From: Bacteroidia bacterium
Lineage (GTDB): Bacteria; Bacteroidota; Bacteroidia; Bacteroidales; GCA-2748055
Direction: 5' to 3'
Length of the DNA: 6,525 nt
Assembly (NCBI GenBank): GCA_030596245.1
Contig: JAUVKN010000247.1
Location: forward strand, 1 to 6,525
Part shown: positions 1 through 6,525 of the stretch, one piece after another
How positions within the stretch are numbered: the first letter of the stretch is position 1
Layout: each line of letters begins with the position of its first letter
Made by a program: the position numbers and the translations under genes
Notes under the pieces: generated by a model
The model's database searches: none
What the model was told of the DNA's origin: nothing
Seen by the model: only the letters and a program-made list of their open reading frames with translations

Positions 1-368
1 CCTCCAGCCAGTTCAAGCCTTCCCTCTTTTACGTATTTCTGAACCAGTTGAAACAGGGGTGGATCAACTTTTTCTACAAAATTATATACAGCAGCCTGAC
101 TTTGTATAAAAGTGAAATCAGGAAATTCATCCATGAAAGCAACCGTTTGCCGCAAATTGTCGTTGCACATTTTCATGGTTTCAGAATAGGTCCACAACCA
201 ATTCATATCCATATGGGCATGCCCCACAATTTGAATGGTATCACTCTTAGATTTTTTTTCTTTTTCCATAGGTGAGATTGGTTTTTTTTCCGGTATTTCA
301 GCAAAAACAGAATTACAGAGAAGGAAGAAAAGTCCTCCAACAAAAATGATTGCTCTGGGTTGTTTCAT
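1..368 (-). CDS. GH38 alpha-mannosidase, N-terminal part only (3' end outside window)
   Basis: An open frame starts at the ATG at 368 and runs to the window edge without a stop, giving 122 complete codons. Residues 1-23 form a Sec signal peptide (MKQPRAIIFVGGLFFLLCNS) likely cleaved after VFA, so the enzyme is periplasmic or secreted. A charged, Lys-rich linker follows (about 24-43), then the GH38 opening IQIVGHAHMDMNWLWTYSET. In this, His52 and Asp54 match the first two zinc ligands of family 38 (His90 and Asp92 in Drosophila Golgi alpha-mannosidase II). The later text, NDNLRQTVAFMDEFPDFTF, IQSQAAVYNFVEKVDP and EGRLELAGG, follows the standard course of the family's N-terminal barrel. The nucleophile Asp and the remaining ligands lie beyond base 1. 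Family 38 enzymes retain configuration and release alpha-linked mannose. The gene follows the DUF5703 gene by 48 bp in the same direction, which suggests one transcript. The leader is A-rich with no Shine-Dalgarno sequence. Confidence 0.93.
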   Translation of the reverse strand, partial: MKQPRAIIFVGGLFFLLCNSVFAEIPEKKPISPMEKEKKSKSDTIQIVGHAHMDMNWLWTYSETMKMCNDNLRQTVAFMDEFPDFTFIQSQAAVYNFVEKVDPPLFQLVQKYVKEGRLELAG

Positions 369-416
369 AAGTTTAGTTTTATTTGACCTGAATGATTCTT
401 TTCGTCAATTAAAATC

Positions 417-2741
417 CTATTGTGTAATGATGATATCTTTTCTTCGGACCTCAGGTGTTACTTTCAGGTCTATAATAGTGCCATTTCTGACTTTCCCTTC
501 AATGGTAGTGTTATAAGGGGCATGAAGTTTAAATTCGGCATCCCACGCTGAGGGCCATGCCGGAAGCAGGTATATTTTTTTTGAGTAAGGATCGGCCTGT
601 AAAAGCATTGACTGAAACGCCTTCATTAAAACCCCACCGTGATCCTGATCGGGGGTCCAGTCGTAATTTGGGCCCCAGAAGGCAGGGAAACGCGAATTTT
701 TATCGAAGTTCTTCGATCTTGCAACCAGGTTATCTCTGGCCTGTTCAGTCAATCCCATGTAAGCCATAAATATATCATCCTGCCTCCAGCCAAAATCTCC
801 TTTATCCCATCGATGCTCCAGGGCATTTTTCCCCCAATCTATATTTGGGTTGCCAACACCAAAAAGCCTGAAAGGAAAGACAGCATACAGTTCAGGATTT
901 TCCACATTTCGTTTATTCTCATACCGGGTAGCCGGGGCCAGGGCTTTCCCTGAAGGAGTATCACGAACAGGAATGTCAGGTAGTTTGGCATTAAGTGTTT
1001 TCCAGAATTGCCTCTCTTGTTCAGTGGATATAATTTCAGGCAGATTTAACAATCGCCGGGTAATACTGTACAACCCGGCCAGTTCAGGCATAGGATTGGT
1101 ACAATCCCACCAGGTTTCTGCTGACTGAGATGGGTACATAACTAATTTACCCTTTTCGTTTATATCATAATAGTTATCAAAGAACTTCAAGACACTATTG
1201 GCCACCGGTATTATTTTATCCTTTAAGAAATCCTCGTCCTGTGTGTAATCGTAATAATCCAGCATCATAAATACCAACTCGGGGCCCGCCACCCACTCCC
1301 ATTTATGGTACCCGCTTTCCTGCAGTTTGTCGGTGCGTTCTTCATAGGGTGTCCAGCCATAAGTTGAGGTGAATACTGATCCCCAGAAATAGAGGACTTC
1401 CGGAAAATAAGCGCCCTCAAAACCGAAATATTTACGTGTCCTGAATTGGGAAGTTTTGTAGATTTCTTCGGAGTACATTTTAAAGAATGGCTGCATCAGG
1501 TCATAATCACCGGCTGCACACATGCTGAGATAGGGCAGCCGTGTATTCTGCCACCAGTAGCCGGGTCCCCATCTGCGATAATCGGCATCTCCGGGAGTAC
1601 CGGTAGCCGGGACAGTAAAAATTGACCCGTTAAACTTTATAGGGTAACGTCCGCGACCTGCAGAGGCATCAATAAACCTTTGAAGCGCATAGGCACGCGA
1701 AACTGGCAAAGCATCATCAACCCCGGGTAAACTACTGCTATCAGCAGGAGTGGCATGTATCCAGCTCCTGTTCCAAAATTCAGCCCACCACTTCGTATGT
1801 GCCTGGTGCCGCTGTTCAAACGGGATTTCTTCTGTTTGAACCATCAGCTCTTCCATGGCTTTAAGCCACTGATCAGGGGAAGAGGGATATTTGGTCAATA
1901 CATACACATTCAACCTGCCTGTTTTTGCCGGTGTTGTTTGTAAGGTTAACTCATTTACACGGACTGATTCCGATCCTGTAATAACAGCACCAAAAGTCCG
2001 GTGCGGGATTGGATCACTCTTAAAATATTCTGATAGCCCCTGTAACTTATTGTTCAGGTCAAAACCAACCGACTTCTTATTATGGTGATACCAACCCACA
2101 TAATCTTTTGCATTATTGATCACAATATCGGGTTCCACTATAACCGGCTCATGAAGATTGCCTGGCCTGGAGCGGTCCTCCAACAGGTCACTAACACAAG
2201 TCTCAGGCAATGCATATGGTTCTGTTCTCCACAATTCAATACGTGCGCTCATCCTTACAGGAATTGAGCATTCATAACTGAGATGGACAACCGGGTGATT
2301 TGCATCCACCCATAACCTGAGATTTAAGTCAACCTTTTTTCCTTCATATTTCCCCCCGGAACTAATGATGATCATTCCGGTTTCCAGATCCAGTTCCTGA
2401 TTGAAAAAGGCGCCTGGAAAAACAATTGCCGGCTCACAGGCTACCCTTATTTTGCCAACCTTTAACAAACGTCCATTATCGCTCCATGAATCGGTTTTTC
2501 CAATGTAAAAACAGAGTTCCCTGTTTTCTTCAACCCATACATTCAGCCCGATATCTCCATTGCCAATGGGCATGGACCCATGATGGTCTTTACTGGGAGA
2601 ATCCCAGGATACGTTGTACTCTTTAAGCTTAATTGAATTTTGGGTTTTGGAGATTTCATTTACCTGGCAACCTGTGAAGAAAAAGATTAAAAACATAAAC
2701 AGCACTACGGATACAATTCCTTTCAGATGTTGGTTTTTCAT
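417..2741 (-). CDS. DUF5703 lipoprotein, putative six-hairpin (GH95-like) glycosidase
   Basis: This complete 774-residue protein has a lipoprotein signal with hydrophobic residues 8-22 and a lipobox FTGC, giving Cys25 as the lipidated residue. The residues after it (QVNEISK) are not the acidic run typical of Bacteroidota surface lipoproteins, so its outward exposure is uncertain. The N-terminal domain starts at about 40 with SWDSPSKDHHGSMPIGNGDIG (PIGNGDIG at 58-65), which is typical of DUF5703 and resembles the 'LPIGNG' opening of GH95. The helical region runs from about 310 to 710, followed by a short beta tail. By my alignment, MYPSQSAETWW with Glu542 matches the GH95 'SPEN' acid region, TPDQDHGG with Asp698/Asp700 matches 'QIDGNFGG', and WWQNTRLPY with Asn399 matches 'NINLQMNYW'. 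Substrate is unknown; it is presumably another sugar from the same glycan. The start at 2741 has an A-rich leader without a Shine-Dalgarno sequence, and the next gene starts 48 bp downstream. Confidence 0.88.
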   Translation of the reverse strand: MKNQHLKGIVSVVLFMFLIFFFTGCQVNEISKTQNSIKLKEYNVSWDSPSKDHHGSMPIGNGDIGLNVWVEENRELCFYIGKTDSWSDNGRLLKVGKIRVACEPAIVFPGAFFNQELDLETGMIIISSGGKYEGKKVDLNLRLWVDANHPVVHLSYECSIPVRMSARIELWRTEPYALPETCVSDLLEDRSRPGNLHEPVIVEPDIVINNAKDYVGWYHHNKKSVGFDLNNKLQGLSEYFKSDPIPHRTFGAVITGSESVRVNELTLQTTPAKTGRLNVYVLTKYPSSPDQWLKAMEELMVQTEEIPFEQRHQAHTKWWAEFWNRSWIHATPADSSSLPGVDDALPVSRAYALQRFIDASAGRGRYPIKFNGSIFTVPATGTPGDADYRRWGPGYWWQNTRLPYLSMCAAGDYDLMQPFFKMYSEEIYKTSQFRTRKYFGFEGAYFPEVLYFWGSVFTSTYGWTPYEERTDKLQESGYHKWEWVAGPELVFMMLDYYDYTQDEDFLKDKIIPVANSVLKFFDNYYDINEKGKLVMYPSQSAETWWDCTNPMPELAGLYSITRRLLNLPEIISTEQERQFWKTLNAKLPDIPVRDTPSGKALAPATRYENKRNVENPELYAVFPFRLFGVGNPNIDWGKNALEHRWDKGDFGWRQDDIFMAYMGLTEQARDNLVARSKNFDKNSRFPAFWGPNYDWTPDQDHGGVLMKAFQSMLLQADPYSKKIYLLPAWPSAWDAEFKLHAPYNTTIEGKVRNGTIIDLKVTPEVRRKDIIITQ

Positions 2742-2754
2742 TATATGTTGGTTT
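2727..2754 (-). repeat. 10-bp direct repeat flanking the DUF5703 start codon
   Basis: The minus-strand sequence AAACCAACAT occurs at 2754-2745 and again at 2736-2727. The copies are 18 bp apart and flank the ATG at 2741-2739. The first copy overlaps the stop codon of the GH20 remnant, and the second encodes residues 2-5 of the lipoprotein. The repeat is exact but short. It could be a slippage scar near the deletion that removed GH20, a leader element, or chance in A-rich DNA. Confidence 0.4.
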
Positions 2755-2883
2755 AATATCTATCAAAGTCATCTACCAGGTGCCAGTGAAACATGTTCAT
2801 TTACTGATGGACGCTCCGGAAAGCTTGTATAAAAACAGGAAGGGAATTGACAAGGACAAGAGTACAAGAATGGTCTTTTTCAT
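2753..2883 (-). pseudogene. Probable remnant of a secreted GH20 beta-N-acetylhexosaminidase gene
   Basis: Six bases after the stop of the ceramidase-fold gene, an ATG at 2883 opens a 28-codon frame (2883-2797) reading MKKTILVLLSLSIPFLFLYK and then LSGASISK. It has a basic start and a hydrophobic core, as in a signal peptide. Its TGA overlaps an ATG at 2800 in another frame, which reads MNMFHWHLVDDFDRY and stops at 2753. MNMFHWHLVDD closely resembles the strongly conserved GH20 motif near the first strand of the catalytic barrel (N-x-x-HWHL-x-DD). In intact GH20 proteins this motif lies well over a hundred residues after the signal peptide, so the simplest reading is a gene that lost its middle and its 3' end. 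A TAA sits just before the second piece in its frame, which adds to the decay. The match is short, so a chance resemblance or a real small exported peptide remains possible. Confidence 0.6.
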
Positions 2884-2889
2884 CTTCTT

Positions 2890-4299
2890 CTAGTGTTTTA
2901 ACACCTTGTCTCTCACCTGGGTTACCTGCCGGATAACTTCATGAACGATTTTTTCTTCAATTCCGGGAACCCAGGTACCATGGTGACCATAAACCCACAT
3001 GGAGGTTTCACCTTCATAAGCACCCTCCTTTAATATACGTTCTGAAGGGATATAAGTCATTACATCATTGGCATAACCCATCAACATCAGGTCATTCCCG
3101 AGAGTGTCACGCAATGCGAAGGCGTAATCAACTACAACTTCCCCACCTAAAACAACCAGGGTTTGCTCACCCAATTGCCAGCTTTGAACCGGGTAATAGG
3201 GATATGAGTCAGGAAACGCCTCCCCGGAAGCCAACTTCTCTTTGATTGTTTCGGCCCATCTTTTTTGCCAGTCAGCTCCCTCTTCCAACACGCTCTCCAG
3301 CTTTTCAATAGTGGGTGGCTGAGAGAGGGCCAGTTCCATCTCCTTATAATTTGTCTGAATGGCAGAGGAGAGAGTTTTCATGGGTTCTTCCATCACTCTT
3401 TCTACGGCAATGGCCAGTTCCCTCCCATACTGTTTTGCCAGTGATACTTCTCTTCTCGGCAAAGGATTCTGGTCAGCTCCAAATCCGGCGAAGAACATAG
3501 AGGTAAGTCCGGGATAAGTTTTCTCAAGCTCAATTTGGGTAAATCCGGGATAATCTCCCGACCATTTATTTATATCCAGGGTGGTAGCATGACAGGAATA
3601 ACCAAAGACGACTGCTATTGGCTTGTCAGATGGGTCGGCTACCTTAAGTACCTGAACCACATGATCTGAAGGTCCATTCAACTCAGGACTATAAAGACTT
3701 TCATCATCCCATGGATTCTCCCGGCGGTTCACCGCGAAGCGTGCGATCCCAACGCCGCTTGAGATTCGTGCTGGTGCCAGGCTGCTGATTGCCCTGCCGG
3801 CAACTGTAATAATTTGATCTTCAATGAAAGATTGGTTATTTTCTATCTGTTTTCTCTGGTTGTCATTAAAAGGAGGATATATTTTCTCCAGGTTGCTATT
3901 GATTACCGGACCACTGTGGGTGTGTGAACTACTCAGAATGATGTTCCTCCTTTCCATATGGTATTCGCGAACCAGGCGATCACAAATGGAAACAGAAAGA
4001 TCTCTACCAAAACCTATAACATCAGTGGTGATCAACAAAACCCTGTTTCCATGTGCATCTTCCAGGGCCAGTGCTTTTGCCCACAGGTCATGCAGTTTTC
4101 CTTCCGCTGGTTTGTCCCGGGCAGCATATCCAGCCATCCATATATACTCCTGCGGAGTAATTACAGCTCTTGCAACACCAGCTTTCCACCATTCATTTAC
4201 TTCAGGTGTTTTCTGTAACTCCTGTGCCAGTACAGGATGAACCAGGGAAAGCAAGAAAAACTGGCAGAGTAAAAGCCGGATAAAAAACAATCTTTTCAT
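2890..4299 (-). CDS. Secreted ceramidase-fold protein lacking the ceramidase serine nucleophile
   Basis: This 469-residue protein matches the N-terminal domain family of neutral/alkaline non-lysosomal ceramidases (PF04734). I chose the ATG at 4299 because it opens directly on a Sec signal peptide (MKRLFFIRLLL onward, likely cleaved after VLA at 25). A longer frame from 4365 would overlap GH95 and bury that signal. Likely metal-site segments are present: SSSHTHSGP (123-131), GYSCHATT with His237, and GGE with Glu387, followed by GYANDVMTYIPSERIL (408-423). At the place where ceramidases carry a GDxSPN-type motif with the nucleophile Ser, this protein reads GADQNPLPR (274-282), so Ser appears replaced by Gln. 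The C-terminal immunoglobulin-like domain of full ceramidases is also absent, since the protein ends soon after the catalytic domain. It is therefore probably a metal-dependent exported hydrolase of unknown substrate. The start has no clear Shine-Dalgarno sequence. Fold is secure, activity unknown. Confidence 0.88.
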   Translation of the reverse strand: MKRLFFIRLLLCQFFLLSLVHPVLAQELQKTPEVNEWWKAGVARAVITPQEYIWMAGYAARDKPAEGKLHDLWAKALALEDAHGNRVLLITTDVIGFGRDLSVSICDRLVREYHMERRNIILSSSHTHSGPVINSNLEKIYPPFNDNQRKQIENNQSFIEDQIITVAGRAISSLAPARISSGVGIARFAVNRRENPWDDESLYSPELNGPSDHVVQVLKVADPSDKPIAVVFGYSCHATTLDINKWSGDYPGFTQIELEKTYPGLTSMFFAGFGADQNPLPRREVSLAKQYGRELAIAVERVMEEPMKTLSSAIQTNYKEMELALSQPPTIEKLESVLEEGADWQKRWAETIKEKLASGEAFPDSYPYYPVQSWQLGEQTLVVLGGEVVVDYAFALRDTLGNDLMLMGYANDVMTYIPSERILKEGAYEGETSMWVYGHHGTWVPGIEEKIVHEVIRQVTQVRDKVLKH

Positions 4300-4321
4300 A
4301 AGATAAAGATGCAGAAGATTA

Positions 4322-6525
4322 TTAGAATATATCCGGACTGTATTCTTCATCAGCTTCAGTTTCAAACCGGGTTAATTTTCCTTTATATTTCAACTGGCAT
4401 GGATTTCCAAGTTTTGAATGGATGGTGACCAGGACAAGCATGCCGTCTTTCCATTCCATATCCACCTCAAAACCTTCCCGGGCACACAGACCTGTCACTT
4501 TTCCATCGGGCCAGGCTTGCGGCAGAGCCGGCAAAAGGTGAATTTCACCCGAATGACTTTGCAACAACATTTCTGCAATGCCGGCAGTACCACCAAAGTT
4601 ACCGTCTATCTGAAATGGGGGGTGGCTATCGAACAAATTGCTCAGGGTGGATTTTCTCAGAAGTGCCACCACATGTTCGTGGGCCTTTTCACCGTCCTGC
4701 AGACGTGCAAAGAAGTTGATGATCCATGCCCGGCTCCAACCGGTATGGCCGCCACCACTCTTCAGTCTTTTTGCAATGGTTTTTTCTGCAGCTTCAAACA
4801 ATGCTGGTGTTTCATCGGTGATTTGAGCCAGGGGATGAAGCCCGAGCAGATGTGACATATGCCTGTGGCCGGGCTCCCATTCATTATAATCCTCTATCCA
4901 TTCCATAATTGTACTGTCCCTGCCCACCCTCACAGGAGGTATTCTGACAAGTATCTTCTTCCAATCCTCTTTCAGATCTTGATCCACGCCCAGTATTTCA
5001 CTTGCCTCTATGCAATGGTTTATATGGGCCATCAGGGTTTGGTTATCGATGGTGGCAGCATACGTTAACCGGGATGGTTCATCTTTTCCATTCAGCATGT
5101 ATGCATTTTCAGGAGACATGGTGGGATTGGTAACCAGGGTTCCATCTTTTTCAACAAGAAAATCGCCGATAAAATCCATGGCCTCTTTCATTATTGGATA
5201 AGCCCTGTTTTTCAGATATTCCTTGTCCCCGGTGAATTCGAAATGCCTCCACAACGGAAATGTCATCCAGACACCGCTGAGAGGTGACATACCCCATCGC
5301 ATATCAGCGTTGGGGGAGGTCTTTCCAAAGATATCTGTGGCATGGTGCATGGTCCATCCATCGCATCCGTACATTTCACGGGCAGTAACACGGCCGGGCA
5401 CTCTCCATTGATCAACCAGATTGACCAGTGGATCTACCAATTCAGTCAGGTTGCAAATTTCAGCGTGCCAGTAGTTCATTTGCAGGTTTATATTGGTATG
5501 ATAGTCTGAATTCCAGGGAGCTGTGAAATGTTCATTCCAAACACCCTGAAGATTTGCAGGCAGAATGCCGGGTGATCTTGAGCTTCCCATCAACAGGTAC
5601 CTTCCATACTGGAAGTAGAGTGCCACAAGACCGGGATCGGTGCCTCCGCTTTTCACCGCATCGAGGCGAACATCTGTGGGTGTGCCGGCAAGAGTGGAGT
5701 TACCTGGTTGGCCGAGCTCGCCAGTCTGGCCAGGTTCGCCAGCTTCGCCAGCCTCAACAAGCTCGCCAGTCTGGCCAAGCTCAATGGATACACGGTTAAA
5801 CATCGATGCATGCTCCTTCACATGGGCTCCCAATAAATCGGAGTATGATTTTTCCCGGGCATCAGACAGGATCTTCTCACAAATTTCAAGGGGATGAATG
5901 GTCCTGTCAAAATTCAGTGAATCAAAATTATAATCAGTGGCGGCGGTAAAAAGCAGGGTTAACTCATCTGCATTGCGTACCAGCAGACTTGATGAACTAG
6001 CTGTAATTTCACCTCCTGTATTCAGTGCGAGCAGCCGGGCGGCAAATTTCATATTCGCTCCTCCTTCGCCCATTTGCGGGTCAGTTTCATCAATGATCTG
6101 TCCCTCCATGATCAGCTGATCCACACTGGCAAATACAGCGGCATCTCTTTCTCTTGTGAGTGCAATTTCAGTATGAATGCTTCCTGGCTTGTCGGCAACA
6201 ATATTGATAACCACTATATTATCCGGTGCAGAAGCAAATACCTCCCTGGTGTATGTGATTTCATTGATTGTAAAAGTGGTCCTGCTGATCCCTGAATTGA
6301 GGATCAGCTCTCTTTGATAATTTGAGTAAACTACACTGCTGTCAATTGACAGGGTGATATCCCCAAGTGTCTGGTAAGAACGGAACCGTGGAGGAGTTCC
6401 CAGAAGGCTCTTGTTTCCAAGCTGGTAAGCTTCATTGATCTTGCCTTCAAAGATAAGTTTCCTGATTTTGGGCAGCTCTTTCAAGGCCTCCGGATTATTG
6501 GTGTTTAGCCGTTTACCTGCCCATA
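4322..6525 (-). CDS. GH95 alpha-L-fucosidase-type glycoside hydrolase, 5' end outside window
   Basis: This enzyme of glycoside hydrolase family 95 most likely removes terminal alpha-1,2-linked L-fucose by inversion; some family members act on alpha-L-galactose instead. The frame stays open to the window edge. Upstream of the TTG at 6484 it reads WAGKRLNTNNPEA, the usual GH95 segment after 'ESL', so the TTG is an internal Leu and the true start and any signal peptide lie beyond 6525. Counting that Leu as residue 1, the visible part has the end of the N-terminal beta domain (to about 210), the helical (alpha/alpha)6 barrel (about 270-640) and a C-terminal beta domain ending at residue 720. Residues matching those of Bifidobacterium AfcA are present: Asn331 and Asn333 in NINLQMNYW, the acid Glu459 in SPEN, and Asp627 in QIDGNFGG. 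Residues 237-263 are a Gly-X-Y insert. It is probably the upstream member of the operon, with 22 bp to the next start. Family assignment is very secure; linkage specificity is inferred. Confidence 0.95.
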   Translation of the reverse strand, partial: WAGKRLNTNNPEALKELPKIRKLIFEGKINEAYQLGNKSLLGTPPRFRSYQTLGDITLSIDSSVVYSNYQRELILNSGISRTTFTINEITYTREVFASAPDNIVVINIVADKPGSIHTEIALTRERDAAVFASVDQLIMEGQIIDETDPQMGEGGANMKFAARLLALNTGGEITASSSSLLVRNADELTLLFTAATDYNFDSLNFDRTIHPLEICEKILSDAREKSYSDLLGAHVKEHASMFNRVSIELGQTGELVEAGEAGEPGQTGELGQPGNSTLAGTPTDVRLDAVKSGGTDPGLVALYFQYGRYLLMGSSRSPGILPANLQGVWNEHFTAPWNSDYHTNINLQMNYWHAEICNLTELVDPLVNLVDQWRVPGRVTAREMYGCDGWTMHHATDIFGKTSPNADMRWGMSPLSGVWMTFPLWRHFEFTGDKEYLKNRAYPIMKEAMDFIGDFLVEKDGTLVTNPTMSPENAYMLNGKDEPSRLTYAATIDNQTLMAHINHCIEASEILGVDQDLKEDWKKILVRIPPVRVGRDSTIMEWIEDYNEWEPGHRHMSHLLGLHPLAQITDETPALFEAAEKTIAKRLKSGGGHTGWSRAWIINFFARLQDGEKAHEHVVALLRKSTLSNLFDSHPPFQIDGNFGGTAGIAEMLLQSHSGEIHLLPALPQAWPDGKVTGLCAREGFEVDMEWKDGMLVLVTIHSKLGNPCQLKYKGKLTRFETEADEEYSPDIF
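5696..5776 (-). repeat. Nine 9-bp tandem units encoding a Gly-X-Y insert within the GH95 gene
   Basis: On the minus strand this stretch splits exactly into nine 9-bp units that translate as GQT, GEL, VEA, GEA, GEP, GQT, GEL, GQP and GNS. Eight of nine begin with Gly; the third has Val from a GTT codon, which looks like a decayed Gly codon. An 18-bp sequence occurs twice without mismatch, at 5715-5732 and 5760-5777, 45 bp (five units) apart. The insert lies between VSIEL and TLAGTPTDVRL, where GH95 proteins usually have a short link between the N-terminal beta domain and the barrel. It is in frame and breaks no catalytic motif. It was probably made by slippage or duplication; whether it came from elsewhere cannot be told here. 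Confidence 0.85.

Noticed and set aside
369..416. Terminator or promoter between the DUF5703 and GH38 genes
   Set aside because: The 48-bp gap is AT-rich with no convincing hairpin followed by a T-run and no promoter-like pair. Continuous transcription is simpler.
2742..2889. Possible Bacteroidota promoter (TTTG / TAnnTTTG) before the DUF5703 gene
   Set aside because: A TTTG is present on the minus strand, but no TAnnTTTG element lies at a suitable distance, and the sequence is better explained as coding remnant.
3824..4240. Long plus-strand frame of 138 codons, and other plus-strand frames throughout
   Set aside because: They lie antisense to well-supported genes, have no recognisable motifs, and are expected shadows of the minus-strand codons.
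2890..4299. True ceramidase acting on sphingolipids or glycosphingolipids
   Set aside because: The serine nucleophile motif is replaced and the C-terminal domain is missing, so sphingolipid hydrolysis is not supported by the sequence.
4300..4365. Upstream in-frame start for the ceramidase-fold gene (22 extra residues from 4365)
   Set aside because: It would overlap the GH95 coding end by 44 bp and place a signal peptide inside the protein. The ATG at 4299 starts directly with a good Sec signal.
5696..5776. CRISPR-like or mobile repeat array
   Set aside because: The units are 9 bp, contiguous, without spacers, in frame and translated as Gly-X-Y inside an intact gene.

Overview
The window holds four tightly spaced genes, all read from the minus strand, so transcription runs from base 6525 toward base 1. 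It looks like part of a glycan-degradation locus of a Bacteroidota member. The reasons are the gene content (GH95, a DUF5703 six-hairpin protein, a ceramidase-fold protein and GH38), A-rich leaders without clear Shine-Dalgarno sequences before the starts at 4299, 2741 and 368, and export signals on every complete N-terminus. No susC/susD pair, regulator, RNA gene, transposase or CRISPR array is visible. I cannot name the genus.

Layout in transcription order: (1) 6525-4322, a GH95 alpha-L-fucosidase-type enzyme with its 5' end cut off by the window edge. Its catalytic residues are intact, and it carries an 81-bp insert of nine 9-bp units that encodes a collagen-like Gly-X-Y stretch. (2) 4299-2890, a secreted protein with the neutral-ceramidase fold that lacks the serine nucleophile of true ceramidases. 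(3) 2883-2753, an apparently ungenic gap that holds a signal-peptide-like reading frame followed, in another frame, by a peptide very like the GH20 beta-hexosaminidase HWHL-DD motif. I read this as the remnant of a deleted GH20 gene. (4) 2741-417, a DUF5703 lipoprotein with the same general architecture as GH95. (5) 368-1, the N-terminus of a secreted GH38 alpha-mannosidase, cut off by the other window edge.

Together the set (fucose, mannose and formerly N-acetylhexosamine release, all outside the cytoplasm) suggests trimming of a fucosylated, mannose-containing glycoconjugate such as an N-glycan. That substrate is an inference from family membership. The gaps of 22 bp and 48 bp fit co-transcription. 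The 148-bp gap is explained by the gene remnant rather than by any promoter or terminator I could recognise.
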